DNA from: Yponomeuta sedellus
Lineage: Eukaryota; Arthropoda; Insecta; Lepidoptera; Yponomeutidae
Assembly: GCA_934045075.1 (NCBI GenBank)
Contig: OW203727.1
Coordinates: 20,226,811 to 20,290,810, forward strand
Length of the DNA stretch: 64,000 bases
Reading direction: 5' to 3'
Of this stretch, positions 17,511 to 29,367 are shown piece by piece (the first letter of the stretch is position 1; each line of letters begins with the position of its first letter). The notes below the pieces were generated by a model. It was not told the DNA's origin, made no database searches, and saw nothing but the letters and a program-made list of their open reading frames with translations. The position numbers and the translations under genes are program-made.

Positions 17511-20500
17511 ATGGCGGCTACGCCGACGAATTTTCCCCAGTTAAAAGCCGAAGCCTTCGATAATTGGCTCTTCAGGCTAAAATGCCTTCTTGAAGAGAGA
17601 GGTTTGAAAGACATCACCGAGGCGGAAAAGGTTGAAGAAAGCAAAATTAATCAAGATGCTAAGGCTAAAAGCCTTATTGTACAATGCCTTACCGACAAAC
17701 ACTTAAATCTCGTAAAAGACAGCAAAACATCACGAAACATGCTAGATATACTAAAAGGGACTTTCCAAAGGAAAAGTGTTATCTCCAAAATTACTTTGCG
17801 AAGAAAACTATTAACATTGAAACATAAAGAAGGCAATCTGGAAGAGTATTTTGCAAAATTCGATAACATAATACGAGAATTAGAAGCATCGTCGTCAGAT
17901 GAGAAAATTGCAGATGTAGACAAAATTTGTTACTTGTTGACTGGCCTAGGTGAAGAGTACAACAGTGTCATTACAGCTCTTGAAACGGTAAATGACAATT
18001 TAACCTTGGAATTTGTGAGAACAAAACTATTGGATCATGAGGTGAGAAAATCCGAAGTGATAGAGACATCAATCAGTGAAGAAACTTCATTCATTATCAC
18101 ATGCTATAAATGTTAAAGAAAAGGACATAAGTCATATGAATGCAAATCATATAGCAGAGGCAGGGGGCGAGGTTATAGATGGCTGAGAGCTAGACGAGGA
18201 TCGGCTCATCCTGCACAAGAGGATAGTATGTTTATTGCCTCAGAACAAGTATTTTCTGTCAGACTGTCAGACTGTCTGTCGGACACCATAACCTTTATTG
18301 TAGACTCAGGAGCCACCCAACATTTTATACAAGAAAAATATGAAAAATATATGACCAAGATAGAAGAACTGCCACACACTTTGAAAATAAAAATTGCTAA
18401 CGGTGAAATTTTGAATGCCACAAAGAAAGGAATTTTAAATGTGAAATACTATGAAAAGAAAATACAAATAGAAGCAGTAATATTGCCCGGATTAAGCACT
18501 AACTTGCTGTCAGTTCCTAAACTTGTAAGCAATGGTATAGAAGTAATTTTTAAGAAAAATGGCACATTAATAATTAAAGATCAAGAGAAGAGATATTATG
18601 GTTCAAAAGAAGGTCAACTATATACATTTAAAGCAAATATTGAAAGTGATACATGTCAACTGACAGAAGAACAAAATGCAAACTTATGGCATCAAAGGTT
18701 TGGCCACATGTGCAGAAAGAAGATGTCCATTTTAGGCTTACCTTTTAGTAAAGATATATGTGAATTATGCATGAAAAATAAAGCAACAAGACTTCCATTT
18801 CACAGACTACAGAGACCTAGATCAAGTCACATTGGAGATTTAATACATACAGACATAGCAGGCCCTACCAGAGTGGCAACCACCGAAGGTTACAGATACT
18901 TTCAAACAGTAATAGATGACTTTAGTCATTTCACACATACATACTTATTAAAAAGCAAAAATGAAGCAACTGGAAACTTAATTATGTACATCAAGGAAAT
19001 GGAAAGACAAAATGAAGTAAAGGTAAAGAGAATCAGATGTGACAATGGAGGAGAGTTTACAGCAAAGATATTGAAAGATTTTTGTCAAGAAAAAGGAATA
19101 AGAATAGAGTATACACAGAAATACAGTCCACAACAAAATGGAAAAGCGGAGCGCATGAATAGATCTATATATGACAAAGCAAGAACTATGTTGGATGAAT
19201 CTAATCTACCAAAAGATTTATGGGGACATGCAGTATTAACAGCCACCTTTTTAATCAATAGATCACCATGTTCATCTATTGAGGATAGAGTACCCGCCAA
19301 GATAATGAATAAAGAAGTCGACCTAAAAAAGATAAAGATATTTGGAAGCAAAGCATGGGTTCACATAATGCCAAAACAAGACAAACTGTCTAGCCGAGCA
19401 ATTCCAGCTAGGATGGTAGGCTATGCCATGAATGGTTATAAGCTATGGGACCCTAAGACCAATGCAATAATAGTGTCAAGAGATGTCAGATTTGACGAGA
19501 CAAATATAAGGTATATACACATGAATGACTCGTCTCAATTAAATGAAGACTTACAGGACAATACACAGCAACTGGAAAATAATCAGGAAGTGACCAAAGA
19601 GGGAGAAAATAGTCAGGATAGCATGAGACAACAAGAAAATAATCAGCAAGAGCAATCTCATAATAATGATGAAGAGCAAAATAACCAGAAAGTATATACT
19701 AAGACAGGTAGAGAAGTGACAAAACCTAAGCATTTAAATGACTATGAGATTTATGAAGCATATTGTTTACTAGCTAATGAGCCACAAACATATCAAGAAG
19801 CTATAAGTCAAAGTACAGAGTGGAAAACAGCTGTAGAAAATGAGATTAAGTCTTTAGAAAAACAAGAAACATGGACTGAAGTTGAGCTACCTAAAGATGT
19901 TAAACAGACAATAGACACAAAATGGGTCTTTAAAACAAAATCAGATGGAACTAAAAAGGCCAGGTTGGTAGCCCGTGGGTTCCAACAAATAACAGAAGAT
20001 TATGTCTATTCTCCAGTCGCAAGAATAAGCACTATAAGGATGGGATTATCACAAGCTATAAATAAAAACTGGAAAATAAGTCAATTGGATATACCAAGTG
20101 CATTTTTAAATGGGAAATTAGAAAATGATGTATACATAAAAGTTCCGGAAGGGGTGAATGTGAATAATAAAACAGGAAGAACAGTATTAAAATTAAAGAA
20201 GGCCTTATATGGTTTAAAGGATTCTCCAAAATGTTGGAATAAAACCTTTGATACATTCTGTAAAAACATCAATATGACAAGATCAAATAATGATATGTGT
20301 TTATACATGGGTATAGACACATGGCTTATATTATTTGTAGATGACATAATGCTTATGGGAAATGAAAGGGAAGTAAATAAAGTGACTAGACTACTTCAAG
20401 AACAATTTAATGCTAAGAACTTAGGAGACATTAAAAATTTCTTAGGAATAGAGATACAAAGAAATGAGAAAATAATACAGATATGTCAAAAGCAATTTAT

Positions 20501-21266
20501 TATAAACATATTGACAAAATTTAACATGTTGAACTGTCACGGAGCGAAGACACCCATGGAGACCGGATTCCAAGTACCTGAAACAGAAGAAGTGATTAGT
20601 AATGTACCTTACAGAGAACTAATTGGCTGTCTAACTTACCTGGCAACAATCAGCAGACCAGACATCTCCTTTGCAACTTCATTCCTTAGTAGATATCTGG
20701 ACAAGCCAACAAGAACCTTATGGACTGCTGCAAAACGCATATTGCGCTATCTGAAAGAAACTGCTGAGATGAAATTGACTTACAAGAAGAATAATCACAA
20801 TAATCACTCTCTTATTTCAGCATTTTCAGATGCAGACTGGGCAGGTGATAAATCTGATCGCAAAAGTGTCAGTGGTATGGTTATCTATCATCAGGGTAAC
20901 CTTATCTCTTGGGCATCGAAGAAACAGCAAGCTGTAGCACTGTCAACTGCCGAGGCAGAATATGTAGCTGCTGTCATGTGTACCAGCGAGCTGCTATTCA
21001 TCCGAGGACTTGCAGAAGACTTTGGAGATCAGTGTAGTGCAGTGTTACAAGTGGACAACCAAAGTGCGATCAAAATGATGATGAACAGTGAAAACACTAA
21101 GTATTCGAAGCATATAGACATTAAGTTTCATTTTATCAAAGACATTATTTCTAAAGGTGTAATTACAGTGAAATACGTAAGTACCAGTGAAAATACATCG
21201 GACATTTTGACGAAACCACTGTGTAGTGTTAAACATAGTTATTTTCGTACTAATTTGTTAAACTAG
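17511..21266 (+). pseudogene. Copia Gag-Pol polyprotein with one premature stop
   Basis: One frame of 1251 sense and stop codons runs from the ATG at 17511 to the stop at 21264-21266, broken only by TAA at 18114-18116. Order: Gag (EAFDNWLFRLKCLLEERG); zinc knuckle C-X2-C-X4-H-X4-C at ~18102-18150, with the TAA as the codon right after the second cysteine; aspartic protease DSG (IVDSGATQHF, ~18300); integrase HHCC (WHQRFGH ... CELC) and DDE core (HTDIAGP, RCDNGGEF, NGKAERMN); reverse transcriptase (ARLVARGFQ, QLDIPSAFLNG, LFVDDIM at ~20335); RNase H (DADWAGDKS, STAEAEYVA). The stop would release Gag without a complete knuckle and block Pol unless read through. All catalytic motifs that I checked are present. 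Confidence 0.93.
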
Positions 21267-21469
21267 TGAAGATTACAGTTTCGTTTACATTTGTCAATTG
21301 TTGATTTTAGGTTATAAAGCAGAGACGTTAAAATTTGACATTTGATATGTCAAACAGTGCTGTCATAATAGTGTTGCCATTTAAGTAATGCAAGTTTCTG
21401 CTAAATTTGTAGTAGCAATTTTAAGTTGAATTTTATTTTTATCTTAAAATAATGTTTTGTTTATAACTT

Positions 21470-21484
21470 AAAATTGAGGGGGAC
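21470..21484 (+). promoter_or_regulatory. Copia polypurine tract
   Basis: AAAATTGAGGGGGAC immediately precedes the 3' LTR. It is the expected site for plus-strand priming. Confidence 0.75.
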
Positions 21485-21636
21485 TGTGAAGATATGTAAT
21501 CTGTGCATTACTTGTCTCTGTTTTGTATCATGGCCGGTGATGTACGCGTTGCGATAAAGTTTATTGAATAAAAGAATATTTCGATTTAGTCAGCTAGTCC
21601 TTTATTATTTTTTCCACTGCAAGTCAAGTTCTCATA
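21485..21636 (+). repeat. Copia 3' LTR
   Basis: 152 bp, identical to the 5' LTR except for T at 21610 instead of A. Followed by the target duplication CTTAG. Confidence 0.93.
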
Positions 21637-21762
21637 CTTAGTGGGTACACCTGGGTGGTTTTCGGGGCTTCTGGCGGGTTTAAACTAATTTTAATAATTT
21701 TAAAACGGACAGGAGGTTGACTGATGAAGGTTGACGTTGAAGTTTTTTTTATTTACAATAAT

Positions 21763-22001
21763 ATTACTATTAATCAATATTGTTGACTTTATATAAAAAA
21801 TAATTGGTTTGCCTATTTTGGAACGTAACTTCATAATTAATTTTTGTATTTTTTGCCGAGGGTAGTAAACTAACTTGTTTTCTAAAAGACGTCCGTCACC
21901 TCTGTCATCCGGGACCACGGCACCTGAAAAAGTGCCGAAACGTTGGAAAATTGTAAAAAATGTAATAAACGAGCATAAATCCGTATAAAAATAGTTTTCA
22001 T
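21763..22001 (+). mobile_element. Penelope-like element copy B, right half
   Basis: It begins with the second copy of ATTACTAT and continues the 3' UTR of copy A (matching ~1316-1549): TCAATATTGTTGACTTTATA, CCGGGACCACGGCACCTG, GTGCCGAAACGTTGG, then CGAGCATAAATCCG. It ends before the target duplication TAATAACTGC (22002-22011), the partner of 14592-14601. Confidence 0.85.
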
Positions 22002-22094
22002 TAATAACTGCTAAACAACACAATCCCTTGTCCTGGTCCCAAATAAGGATATCCTGTGCTATTGTACACTATAGACATCTGTTTTATCCTAAAT

Positions 22095-22325
22095 AAATAA
22101 ATGTTTGGCACACTGACTATAAAACCAAAGGTCTCCGTTTTGTTTGATCCCCGGCCGGGTCATACTAGGAAACGAACTTTTCTAGTTTGTCTCGGGTCTT
22201 GGATGTTATCTACTTATTTATTGTATTAAATCTATCGTCGAGTTAGCACCTATAACACAAGTCATTTAGTTGTACTTAGTATAGGGCTAACGAGATCTGT
22301 GTAATATGTCCACGAATTGTTTATT
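22095..22325 (+). mobile_element. SINE family E, 5'-truncated copy
   Basis: It starts within the tRNA-like head (TTTGGCACACTGACTATAAA). Box B is interrupted by a short insertion (TTTTGTTTGATCCCCGGCC). The body matches 10440-10600 (TTCTAGTTTGTCTCGGGTC, AGGGCTAACGAGATC). Confidence 0.78.
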
Positions 22326-22456
22326 ATTTTAGTACTTAGGCAATGATATCACAAACATGTAAATTCACCCAGACGTTTATTATAACGTCGTTTTGGTAAA
22401 ATGTTATTGTCGTGATGAATTGAACCATCTTTAAATTAGATATGGAGATTTAGTTA

Positions 22457-22678
22457 CAGTCTGTTAGCTTTTAGAATATACTTCGGGCTCTAGAGTAGGC
22501 TTCGGTTTTCGCCGAAAGCACACGAGTGTAATACTACTTCCTGCTTTGTATAAATCTTTTTTCACTTTGAAAAGTTATGTAAAGTTAAGTGTCATACTAG
22601 TTACGATATTTCTATTACACGAATATATCCGATTCTATCCGATAGTAGCCGAGGTATATTCTAAAAGCTAACAGACTG
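22457..22678. mobile_element. Tc1/mariner-type MITE, 222 bp
   Basis: 30-bp terminal inverted repeats start CAGTCTGTTAGCTTTTAGAA, with 29 of 30 positions matching. TA lies at both ends (22455-22456 and 22679-22680), the duplication expected for this superfamily. No coding potential. Confidence 0.88.
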
Positions 22679-23529
22679 TACAATCTGTTTAAAAATTTAA
22701 GCTAAGGGCCGCCAGTGTCAAACTTGGAAAAGGATACCGCAAACGGCGGTAACAGAAACTTAACTAATGTTCCAACATTTGTACTAAGCGTGCAAAGAAC
22801 GGTCTACTCATTATTCATGGCGGGAACCGCACGCGACACCCTTGGGTTAGCCTATCAAAGGGACCAAGTTCAAAACCCGATCATTCATTAAAAATAATTG
22901 TTTGGCAATACCACAGAAAGCCGCAACCAAAATACCCGTTTCAATTATTGTACTTTATTGCACACGAAACATTAAATAAACCATTACGTAAGAAATAACA
23001 TTTACAAAGGCGAGCTTACCTTTGTAAGAGATTTCTTCCAGCAAACCTTGGAGAGTCGGAGCAGCAGTAAAAAACCGGTCTATATACGACAAAATAAACT
23101 ACATAGACTGCAAAACCCCTTAACAATAACCTAAGCAGAAATAATACACAACATAGACTAAATACCTACCTGTAAATATAAATAAATACAATATATTGTA
23201 AATAATAAATTGTGCTCTTTCAACTGCTTAAATGTACCAACTGTGGGACTAGCGCATATTTTCCGTTTATGGCAGGAGTTCCTGTAATACACAGGCGTTA
23301 ACTCCGTCTTAAGAGTGTTTTAGCGGTATCAATTTTTTGCAAATAAAAGTGGTAGTCTTTTCATTTCATAAGCACGATTTCAAAACAATTTAAATAAAAC
23401 AGTCTTATAACGAAATACGCTTAATGATTTATTCAGCTACAGCGGCATGTAAGCACAGAGATTCTTCATAAGAGGAAATAACTGAATCGAAGTTTCATAA
23501 AGTGGTTTATAAAAGTTGGAAGGCTCTCG
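22679..23529. other. Unassigned interval with dispersed repeat G
   Basis: 22948-23078 shares GGCGAGCTTA, GTAAGAGATTTCTTCCAGCA and AACCTTGGA with 37485-37625. This is an interspersed repeat of unknown class, probably a LINE 3' end. The remainder shows nothing recognisable. Confidence 0.5.
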
Positions 23530-23640
23530 TGAGCTACGATGTACTACGTGCTACGAGGGTGCTACGGTGTACTACGTCCTACGAGGGTGCTACGAAACCT
23601 CGTAGCGAACGTGGGCGTCGCGCGTAGCACTTTTATCACT
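23530..23640 (+). repeat. CTACG-rich degenerate tandem patch
   Basis: The words CTACG/TACTACG recur about ten times in 110 bp, including two copies of CCTACGAGGGTGCTACG-like text (around 23562 and 23579). No known family. Confidence 0.7.
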
Positions 23641-24717
23641 TTTACGAGTATATCTATCTTTATTAGAGCCCGAGAGTTTATCATTCGTTGCGGGATTTAC
23701 ACAATCTGCATTATAGGAACGTCCTGTGAAACTCGCAATTCAAGATGAATTCGCTGGCTGTCAGGGGAGTGTGTACGGCCGCCATCAGCCTTCGTCAATA
23801 CAACGTGTTTACCATATTGATCTACATATTGTGCAAATAAGTCAAGTAATCAGATTACGAACTTATGCACAAAAAGGCCTACGATAGGTTATGCGTTCTA
23901 TCGATAAGTTGGTGGCATTGATTACTCGTTTATAAAGGCAAACGGGGCATCTGGTGTACCGCCCTATTAAAAGAATGTTTTGGGGTTATATTTTCCCAAC
24001 TTTAGTATTTTGCAACTGGCTCTTTTATCAGTTTTTCAAATATTTTTTTTTAGTAAGGGGAAGAAAATAATTAAATAAATCGCAATTTACAAGTAGAAAC
24101 GAAACGCCATCGATTGTTTTAAATCTTTCAAGCCAAAAAAACAACAACTGTCATGTCAAAGTGAAAATCCGTCTCTATCTTCGTGAAAATCAGTTGGGAA
24201 CACAGATTAAAAGACTCGATTAAAAAGTTGGGAACCTGACATTGGCAGAATCTTAGTGCCTAGGGGGTGCCGTGCCATAAAAAAAGAATTGAATTGAATT
24301 ATTTGAATTTGACAATTGCAAAAACGAAAAAGCTGTTGTATGTCGTGTATCCGACTGTTTATTTTTATATGTATGTACGTGTGTATATTAGAATGATTTT
24401 GTTTTAATTATTTGTGTGTATTTATCTCTAACAGTCAAGCAAACGGGGTCGTAACATAACCTCCAAACTTCTTAAAAAAAACGAACTTTACTCATGACTC
24501 CCAACTTTATAATAAAAAGTAAATGAATGCCACAAATTCTTATTTAACGATCTATTAAATGTAAATATTTCATGTTTCAACACGACATTTTGTAGGTGTA
24601 CTAGACTTCCACTGAAGCCTGCCATTCACCTTTACCCATAGATTTACACCCTTAGGACTTATACGTCCATGATCTATTAACCTAAGACTTTTTTATATTT
24701 TTTATTTATGGAAGGTT
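23641..24717. other. Unassigned ~1.1-kb interval
   Basis: A 32-codon ATG-started frame at 23745 is too short to support. The sequence is AT-rich without clear repeats. Confidence 0.35.
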
Positions 24718-25029
24718 CAGAGTGCTTAGTGCGAGTTTGACAGATCCAATCGAATAACTTTACTACCGCGTTAATCGAGCATTGAGTAGTGAGTATGATT
24801 AAGTTAACCGTTCGAACTGGCAAAAACGCTGTCACAGTACAACTCGCACTTGCATTTATTCGTGTTTGGTCTGGTAAACGTGTTCACTTCTCAACGTAAA
24901 CCATTACAACTCGCACTCAGCAATTTTAATTTTCATACTTGTCGCTAGGTGGCGCTTCCTCGATGCCATAGAAATATGAGTTTACGTTAACGCGATCGAG
25001 TAGTTAAAAAACTCGCACTAAGCACTCTG
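24718..25029. mobile_element. MITE family I, copy 1
   Basis: 312 bp with terminal inverted repeats of ~18 bp (AGTGCTTAGTGCGAGTTT). The word ACTCGCACT recurs inside. A second copy lies in opposite orientation at 30457-30766. No ORF. Target duplication not resolved, so the superfamily is open. Confidence 0.8.
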
Positions 25030-26191
25030 TACTTTTCGTGACCATATCATTCTCGTTATGTTCAACACTTTCTTACATACTAAAGGTAAAAAACAAATGC
25101 TACACGTTAAAAAACCCAACTTTGTCATAATAGTTATATTACATTATGCATCTATAGAATTTCAAGCCGTCATACCAAAGATTTGACAGTTAATATTGTC
25201 CGATTTAAAGTTGCATTAAAAGTTGCTTCATTTATTTTAAACAGCACATTTTTCATATGGCGATTTGATACACCCTATATGAATGAATGAATGAAAATTA
25301 TTTATAGTACTAAAACAAATCTGTACAACGGCGATCTTAATACTAGATAGTATTTTCTTCCAGCTAACCCACGATAATACGGACAGTAGAAGGGGTAGTG
25401 CCAGTAAACAATATAATATAAGAGTGATCTATTTATAACCTAGGTTAACTAAATATTACAAATATAATTTAAATACACATACGTATATAAAATAGCACAA
25501 AATATATAAAATGATACTTAATTACATATTTACTGCAATCTACATACCATAGCTTGGATTATAATCTAGATAACCCAAGCTTAGCATCAGCTACCCAGAT
25601 AACTGTCAGCACTTATTATCTCAGACACGCTCCAGCTCTTTCAACACATTTTTCCGCTCATAAGACAGCCCTAATGTAATAACCGTGACAAGCGAGTGTC
25701 AAGTATATAGAGTTACGTAATTTCTCTTCGTCAGGGCCTAAAACGTGTCGCATTATAACCTGATCTGTTCCTGGATGATTTTCTATAATAAACTTTTCGC
25801 TTCCTCCAATACGTTTATGAAGATCCACGGAAAAAATAAAGTCAATTCATGCGAAGCTTACTAGCCTCCTGTTTCTCGTATAAACGATAGCACATCAACC
25901 CTGACATACTTACGTGTTTCTTAATTAATCACGTTAAGGACGACTTTGCAACTAGAATGTAAAAAGGAGTATCAATTCAATTTATTCCTTGTTTATTTTT
26001 CCCTCTTAGTTATTTGTGTGTACTCTATTTGTTGCAATGTTTTAAGTATCATGCCTTAATGTATGTGTACGCTACCGCATTTGTACCACTTTGTACTATG
26101 TGTGACCTCTAATTTATAAGGAACACTATTCCCTAAGATACAGGTTTTCCCTAGTTTAGGGGATAGAAGACCGACACTGTGTTTGAACTCA
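25030..26191. other. Unassigned ~1.2-kb interval
   Basis: It contains a short GAATGAATGAATGAA run (25264) and, to ~25400, a stretch with TTTTCTTCCAGCTAACC resembling repeat G/H ends. No gene seen. Confidence 0.35.
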
Positions 26192-26200
26192 TGTTGTACA

Positions 26201-26703
26201 AATTTAAAAACCTATTTAGAGGCTAAAAATTTCACCCATGCCGGGATTCGAACCCGCAACCTCTGGCTATCCGTGCCGTTGCGGGTTCGAATCCCGGCAT
26301 GGGTGAAATTTTTAGCCTCTAAATAGGTTTTTAAATTTGTCCTTAGCACGGGTTAGTGCATTAAAAATAAAAATAGTATAATCATGTGGGTACAGTGATA
26401 TCGTTCCGATGTAAAACCTAACTGCAAAGTAGGTAGTCGGGGCTGTAAGTGATACAATTTGCTTAAACCAGATGTCGCTGCCTGTACGTAATACAGAGAA
26501 TAGTGTAAAGAGGTTCGAAATTTCACTGATGCCGGTGAGTCGCCCTGCCATCGGTGAGTGGCTCAATTGGTAGAGCGCTGGCACGGATAGCCAGAGGTTG
26601 CGGGTTTGAATCCCGGCATGGGTGAAACTTTTAGCCTCTAAATAGGTTTTTAAATTTGTCCTTAGCACGGGTTAGTGCATTAAAAATAAAAATAGTATAA
26701 TCG
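26201..26703 (+). mobile_element. Family J retroposon, PLE-like unit 1
   Basis: Target duplication TGTTGTACA (26192-26200 and 26704-26712). Order inside: an inverted 3' part (26201-26277); a direct 3' half of the tRNA-like block with tail (26278 to ~26390); an internal segment (to ~26550); then a full tRNA-like block with the same tail. The tail carries CCTCTAAATAGGTTTTTAAA, then CACGGGTTAGTGCATTAAAA. The same order is found at 44825-45341. Confidence 0.9.
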
Positions 26704-26712
26704 TGTTGTACA

Positions 26713-27084
26713 GCCTCTGCCTATTTTAAGTGTGTGCATACCTATACTTTAGTCACTGTCTCTGTCATTTGATTGTATTTGTGTTTTTGCTATATCGACT
26801 GTGATCTGGCAATACCTCCTATCTAATTTTTATGGACAAACAAAACACTAAACTTTTTGTCTTCATTGCGTCATAAAGCCGAGCTTTACCGAACGTTATT
26901 GTTAGATATTCACACGTGAATTGACTTCATTTAACTTCTCGTATTTTATTTGCCTATGGAATATAAAACATGTTTTTGTCATCACTGTAAAGTTGACAAA
27001 TTAGAGGTAGGATGTATTGCCAGATAACAGTCGATATGTACAATAAATAAATTATTAAAAAAAAAAATCCAACGTAAAAAAATT
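26713..27084. other. Unassigned interval
   Basis: No ORF, repeat or promoter-like structure recognised. Confidence 0.35.
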
Positions 27085-27190
27085 ACGTTAATTTACTCCA
27101 TCAATCCGAACTTGGCCCCCGTGGTGGAGTATGGCTCATACTTTCCTCAGGGAAGAAGCCCCTCGGTGGGGACATAATGGGTCGATGAAG
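27085..27190 (+). repeat. 3' tail fragment shared by family D
   Basis: CAATCCGAACTTGGCCCCC, GTGGTGGAGTATGG, CTCGGTGGGGACATAATGGG and a GATGAAGATGATG tail. The 5S-like head is missing. Confidence 0.65.
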
Positions 27191-28417
27191 ATGATGAAAG
27201 AATTTACGTTCTGCTTGTTGAATGTCAAAGTACAATGTAATATGAAAGTTAAGGCCGTCAGTATCCGTAGTAATTTCGATCATCAAGTACAAGTAGCCCT
27301 TTTTAACTTTGAAGGCAACTAGCGTTTATACACATTGGACAACGTGTCAACTTTTACATTTCCTTAACAAAATCGCTTTTTACGTACTTAGTAGTCAAAG
27401 AGGAAAAAATGGAGTGTATAACGGTACTTCTTAGCTGGCTGGCCCAGAGGTCAAGTTTCAATTATTTAAGGAAATCGTTAAGTTTTGTTTCGATTTTTTC
27501 GAAACTTTATTATTATTTCTGCATAGATAAATTTTCTTTTGTGCTTTTGTTGTTGAAACTTGGAGAATTTTCACGAATGTTGACTAGATTGTCTTGATGG
27601 TCTATGAATTTAGCTGGCCCAAGGACACGTCAGTAAGTTCTTTCTGTCCCTGACCGTCCTTATCAGCAAATTAGGCAAACTTAATATATTTAGTGTAACG
27701 TTTATAATATGTAATTCCACAATAATTTAATGTACCTATGCAAGTAAAAATATAAATACAATGTAAATTACACACCTATGTAGGTACTTAATCTCACTTC
27801 GTCTTTTGTTTGTAAGTAAGCACAAAGTTATTGTTTTGTTTTGTTGATTCTCGTGACTGTCACCCTGGGTCTTGACAGAATACCAGCGTTACGGGAAAAC
27901 TCGCAACACATGCTGAGTCAGGTACCCATTTAGTGCCAAGACACACAGTTTCGCTTTCGTATAAACTTTTAGTTATAAGTGTCTAATGTATTTCTTTGAT
28001 TGGTTATTCTGTGTTACAATTATTCTGTGTTTTGTGTGTAATAAATAAACCATTTCTATTCGATTCTATTCTAGATAGGCCAGTTGCTTATAAAGAGAGA
28101 GAGAGTGGGCTGTATAATTTTTAATTAAAATATTAGAAATAAAACGCTAAATGATAAACTGCACCTCTGCTCCTTACGGATCAATCAGAAAAAGTAAAAC
28201 AAAAAACGGCCGTTGCTACTCTCATACGATGGCCGTGAAGAGCCAAAGTGTGCATACTGTGTCGTAGATATCCAGTCCCTACCATACATGATCCAATGAA
28301 CCGGGATTTAGTCTCTAAAATGCATAGGTAATCTTTAATAGAGTCATATTAGTACAATAATGGTTTGGTCCATCGATTGGTCGACTCCGCATGTATTGTC
28401 TTATTTATTTTGTGGCT
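27191..28417. other. Unassigned ~1.2-kb interval
   Basis: Short open frames here have no recognisable domains. A GAGAGAGAGAG run lies near 28090. Confidence 0.35.
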
Positions 28418-28565
28418 AGGCTACCTATGCTGTTAAAACAGTATAGGTGCTGGGCAAACCTACACCATCTGAAATAACAATATCCCAGGCACTGCAGCGT
28501 CCGTAGTCCCTTCACCCATCTAGATGAGTGAAGGTGCCACTGGACGCTGTATAAATCATCTTATT
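28418..28565 (+). mobile_element. SINE family A, 3' half
   Basis: TATAGGTGCTGGGCAAACC, AGGCACTGCAGCGTCC and GACGCTGTATAAATCATCTT match the family A 3' part. The head is absent. Confidence 0.75.
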
Positions 28566-28984
28566 ACTAGTTTCTAGGACCTGGTAGGTAAAACACAAAG
28601 TGGCACTCGTAACGTCGGTCCACGTTCGATTGTCACTTTGTGTTCTCCATTCCAAAACCTTTGTTAGTAATTCAAACTTTACTGTCCAAAATTATGTAGT
28701 TAACAAACGACCTCTCATTTTAATGAAAGAAATTATTCAAAGTCAAACAATCTCTGTCAAAATTTGTTTTCTGTTACAGATCAGTCGAACTTTCATTTAG
28801 CGTTTAGTAAATTAGAACTTTGCAAAGTACTTACGAGATTAAATCGTAGCTTTGATGTCTAAGAGACCAATCAATCTTGCAGTTCAACAGGCTAAGTGAT
28901 CTATCACTCTTGATTGTTTCGTCGGTCTAGCGATGAACTCGCTTGACTACTAAAGCAGCGGACATAGGTTCCAGTGCGAACATT

Positions 28985-29292
28985 TTGCCTTGATATTCAA
29001 CATCGACAACAACCCTTGTATGTCCCAACTGCTGGGGCACAAGTCTCTTCCTGCATCGCAGGAAGGTTAGGCCATACTCCACCACTTGGGTTAACATGGC
29101 TTAACGACTGCCATTACATGACAGCCGGCACCAACGGCTTGACATGCCTTGCGAAGCACGGGAGCACTCGGAAAATTGCCGCTAGTGGTAGTTCCGGGAT
29201 GGTCACCCATCTTGCACCTGACCGCGCCTGTTGTTGATTAACTCAAGTGATTGATTGCAATCACTCGGTTAGACTAGGCCACGAGCGCTTCA
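28985..29292 (-). mobile_element. SINE family D (5S-derived), minus copy
   Basis: Complement reading: a head with TTGAGTTAATCAACAACAGG, GCGCGGTCAGGTGCAAGATG and GGTGACCATCCCGGAAC, then GGCACGTT-type middle, then the 3' block in altered form. It faces the plus-strand copy at 29368-29738 head to head. Confidence 0.8.
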
Positions 29293-29367
29293 AAACGTTT
29301 CAACATACATATTCAACATACAGATAAATTCTTTGCCTTGATTTTTTTTTTTCATTTGTGGTTGTTA

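Larger units (their letters stand above)
17265..21636 (+). mobile_element. Copia-type LTR retrotransposon, nearly intact
   Basis: A 4372-bp element with two 152-bp LTRs and a 5-bp target duplication CTTAG (17260-17264 and 21637-21641). The order is LTR, primer site, one gag-pol frame, polypurine tract, LTR. The LTRs differ at one position only (17390 A, 21610 T), which suggests a young insertion. It is inserted in the 5' region of the reverse-transcriptase element at 14855-21762. Confidence 0.95.
14855..21762 (-). mobile_element. Reverse-transcriptase element, internally deleted, split by Copia
   Basis: It is bounded by an 8-bp direct repeat ATTACTAT (14847-14854 and 21763-21770). Without the Copia insert and its duplication it is about 2.5 kb: a 3' UTR (14855-14969), one ORF (14970-16868) and a 5' region (16869-17264 plus 21642-21762). 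No LTRs or terminal inverted repeats are visible. It lies in the 3' UTR of Penelope copy B. Confidence 0.75.

Noticed and set aside
23745..23843. Short first exon with a hydrophobic end (ATG at 23745)
   Set aside because: 32 codons only; no evidence of a splice donor in use or of a following exon.
26201..26703. Twin-primed LINE or SINE insertion
   Set aside because: Twin priming inverts the 5' part of one copy without duplicating the 3' end; here the inverted part is a duplicate of the 3' end.
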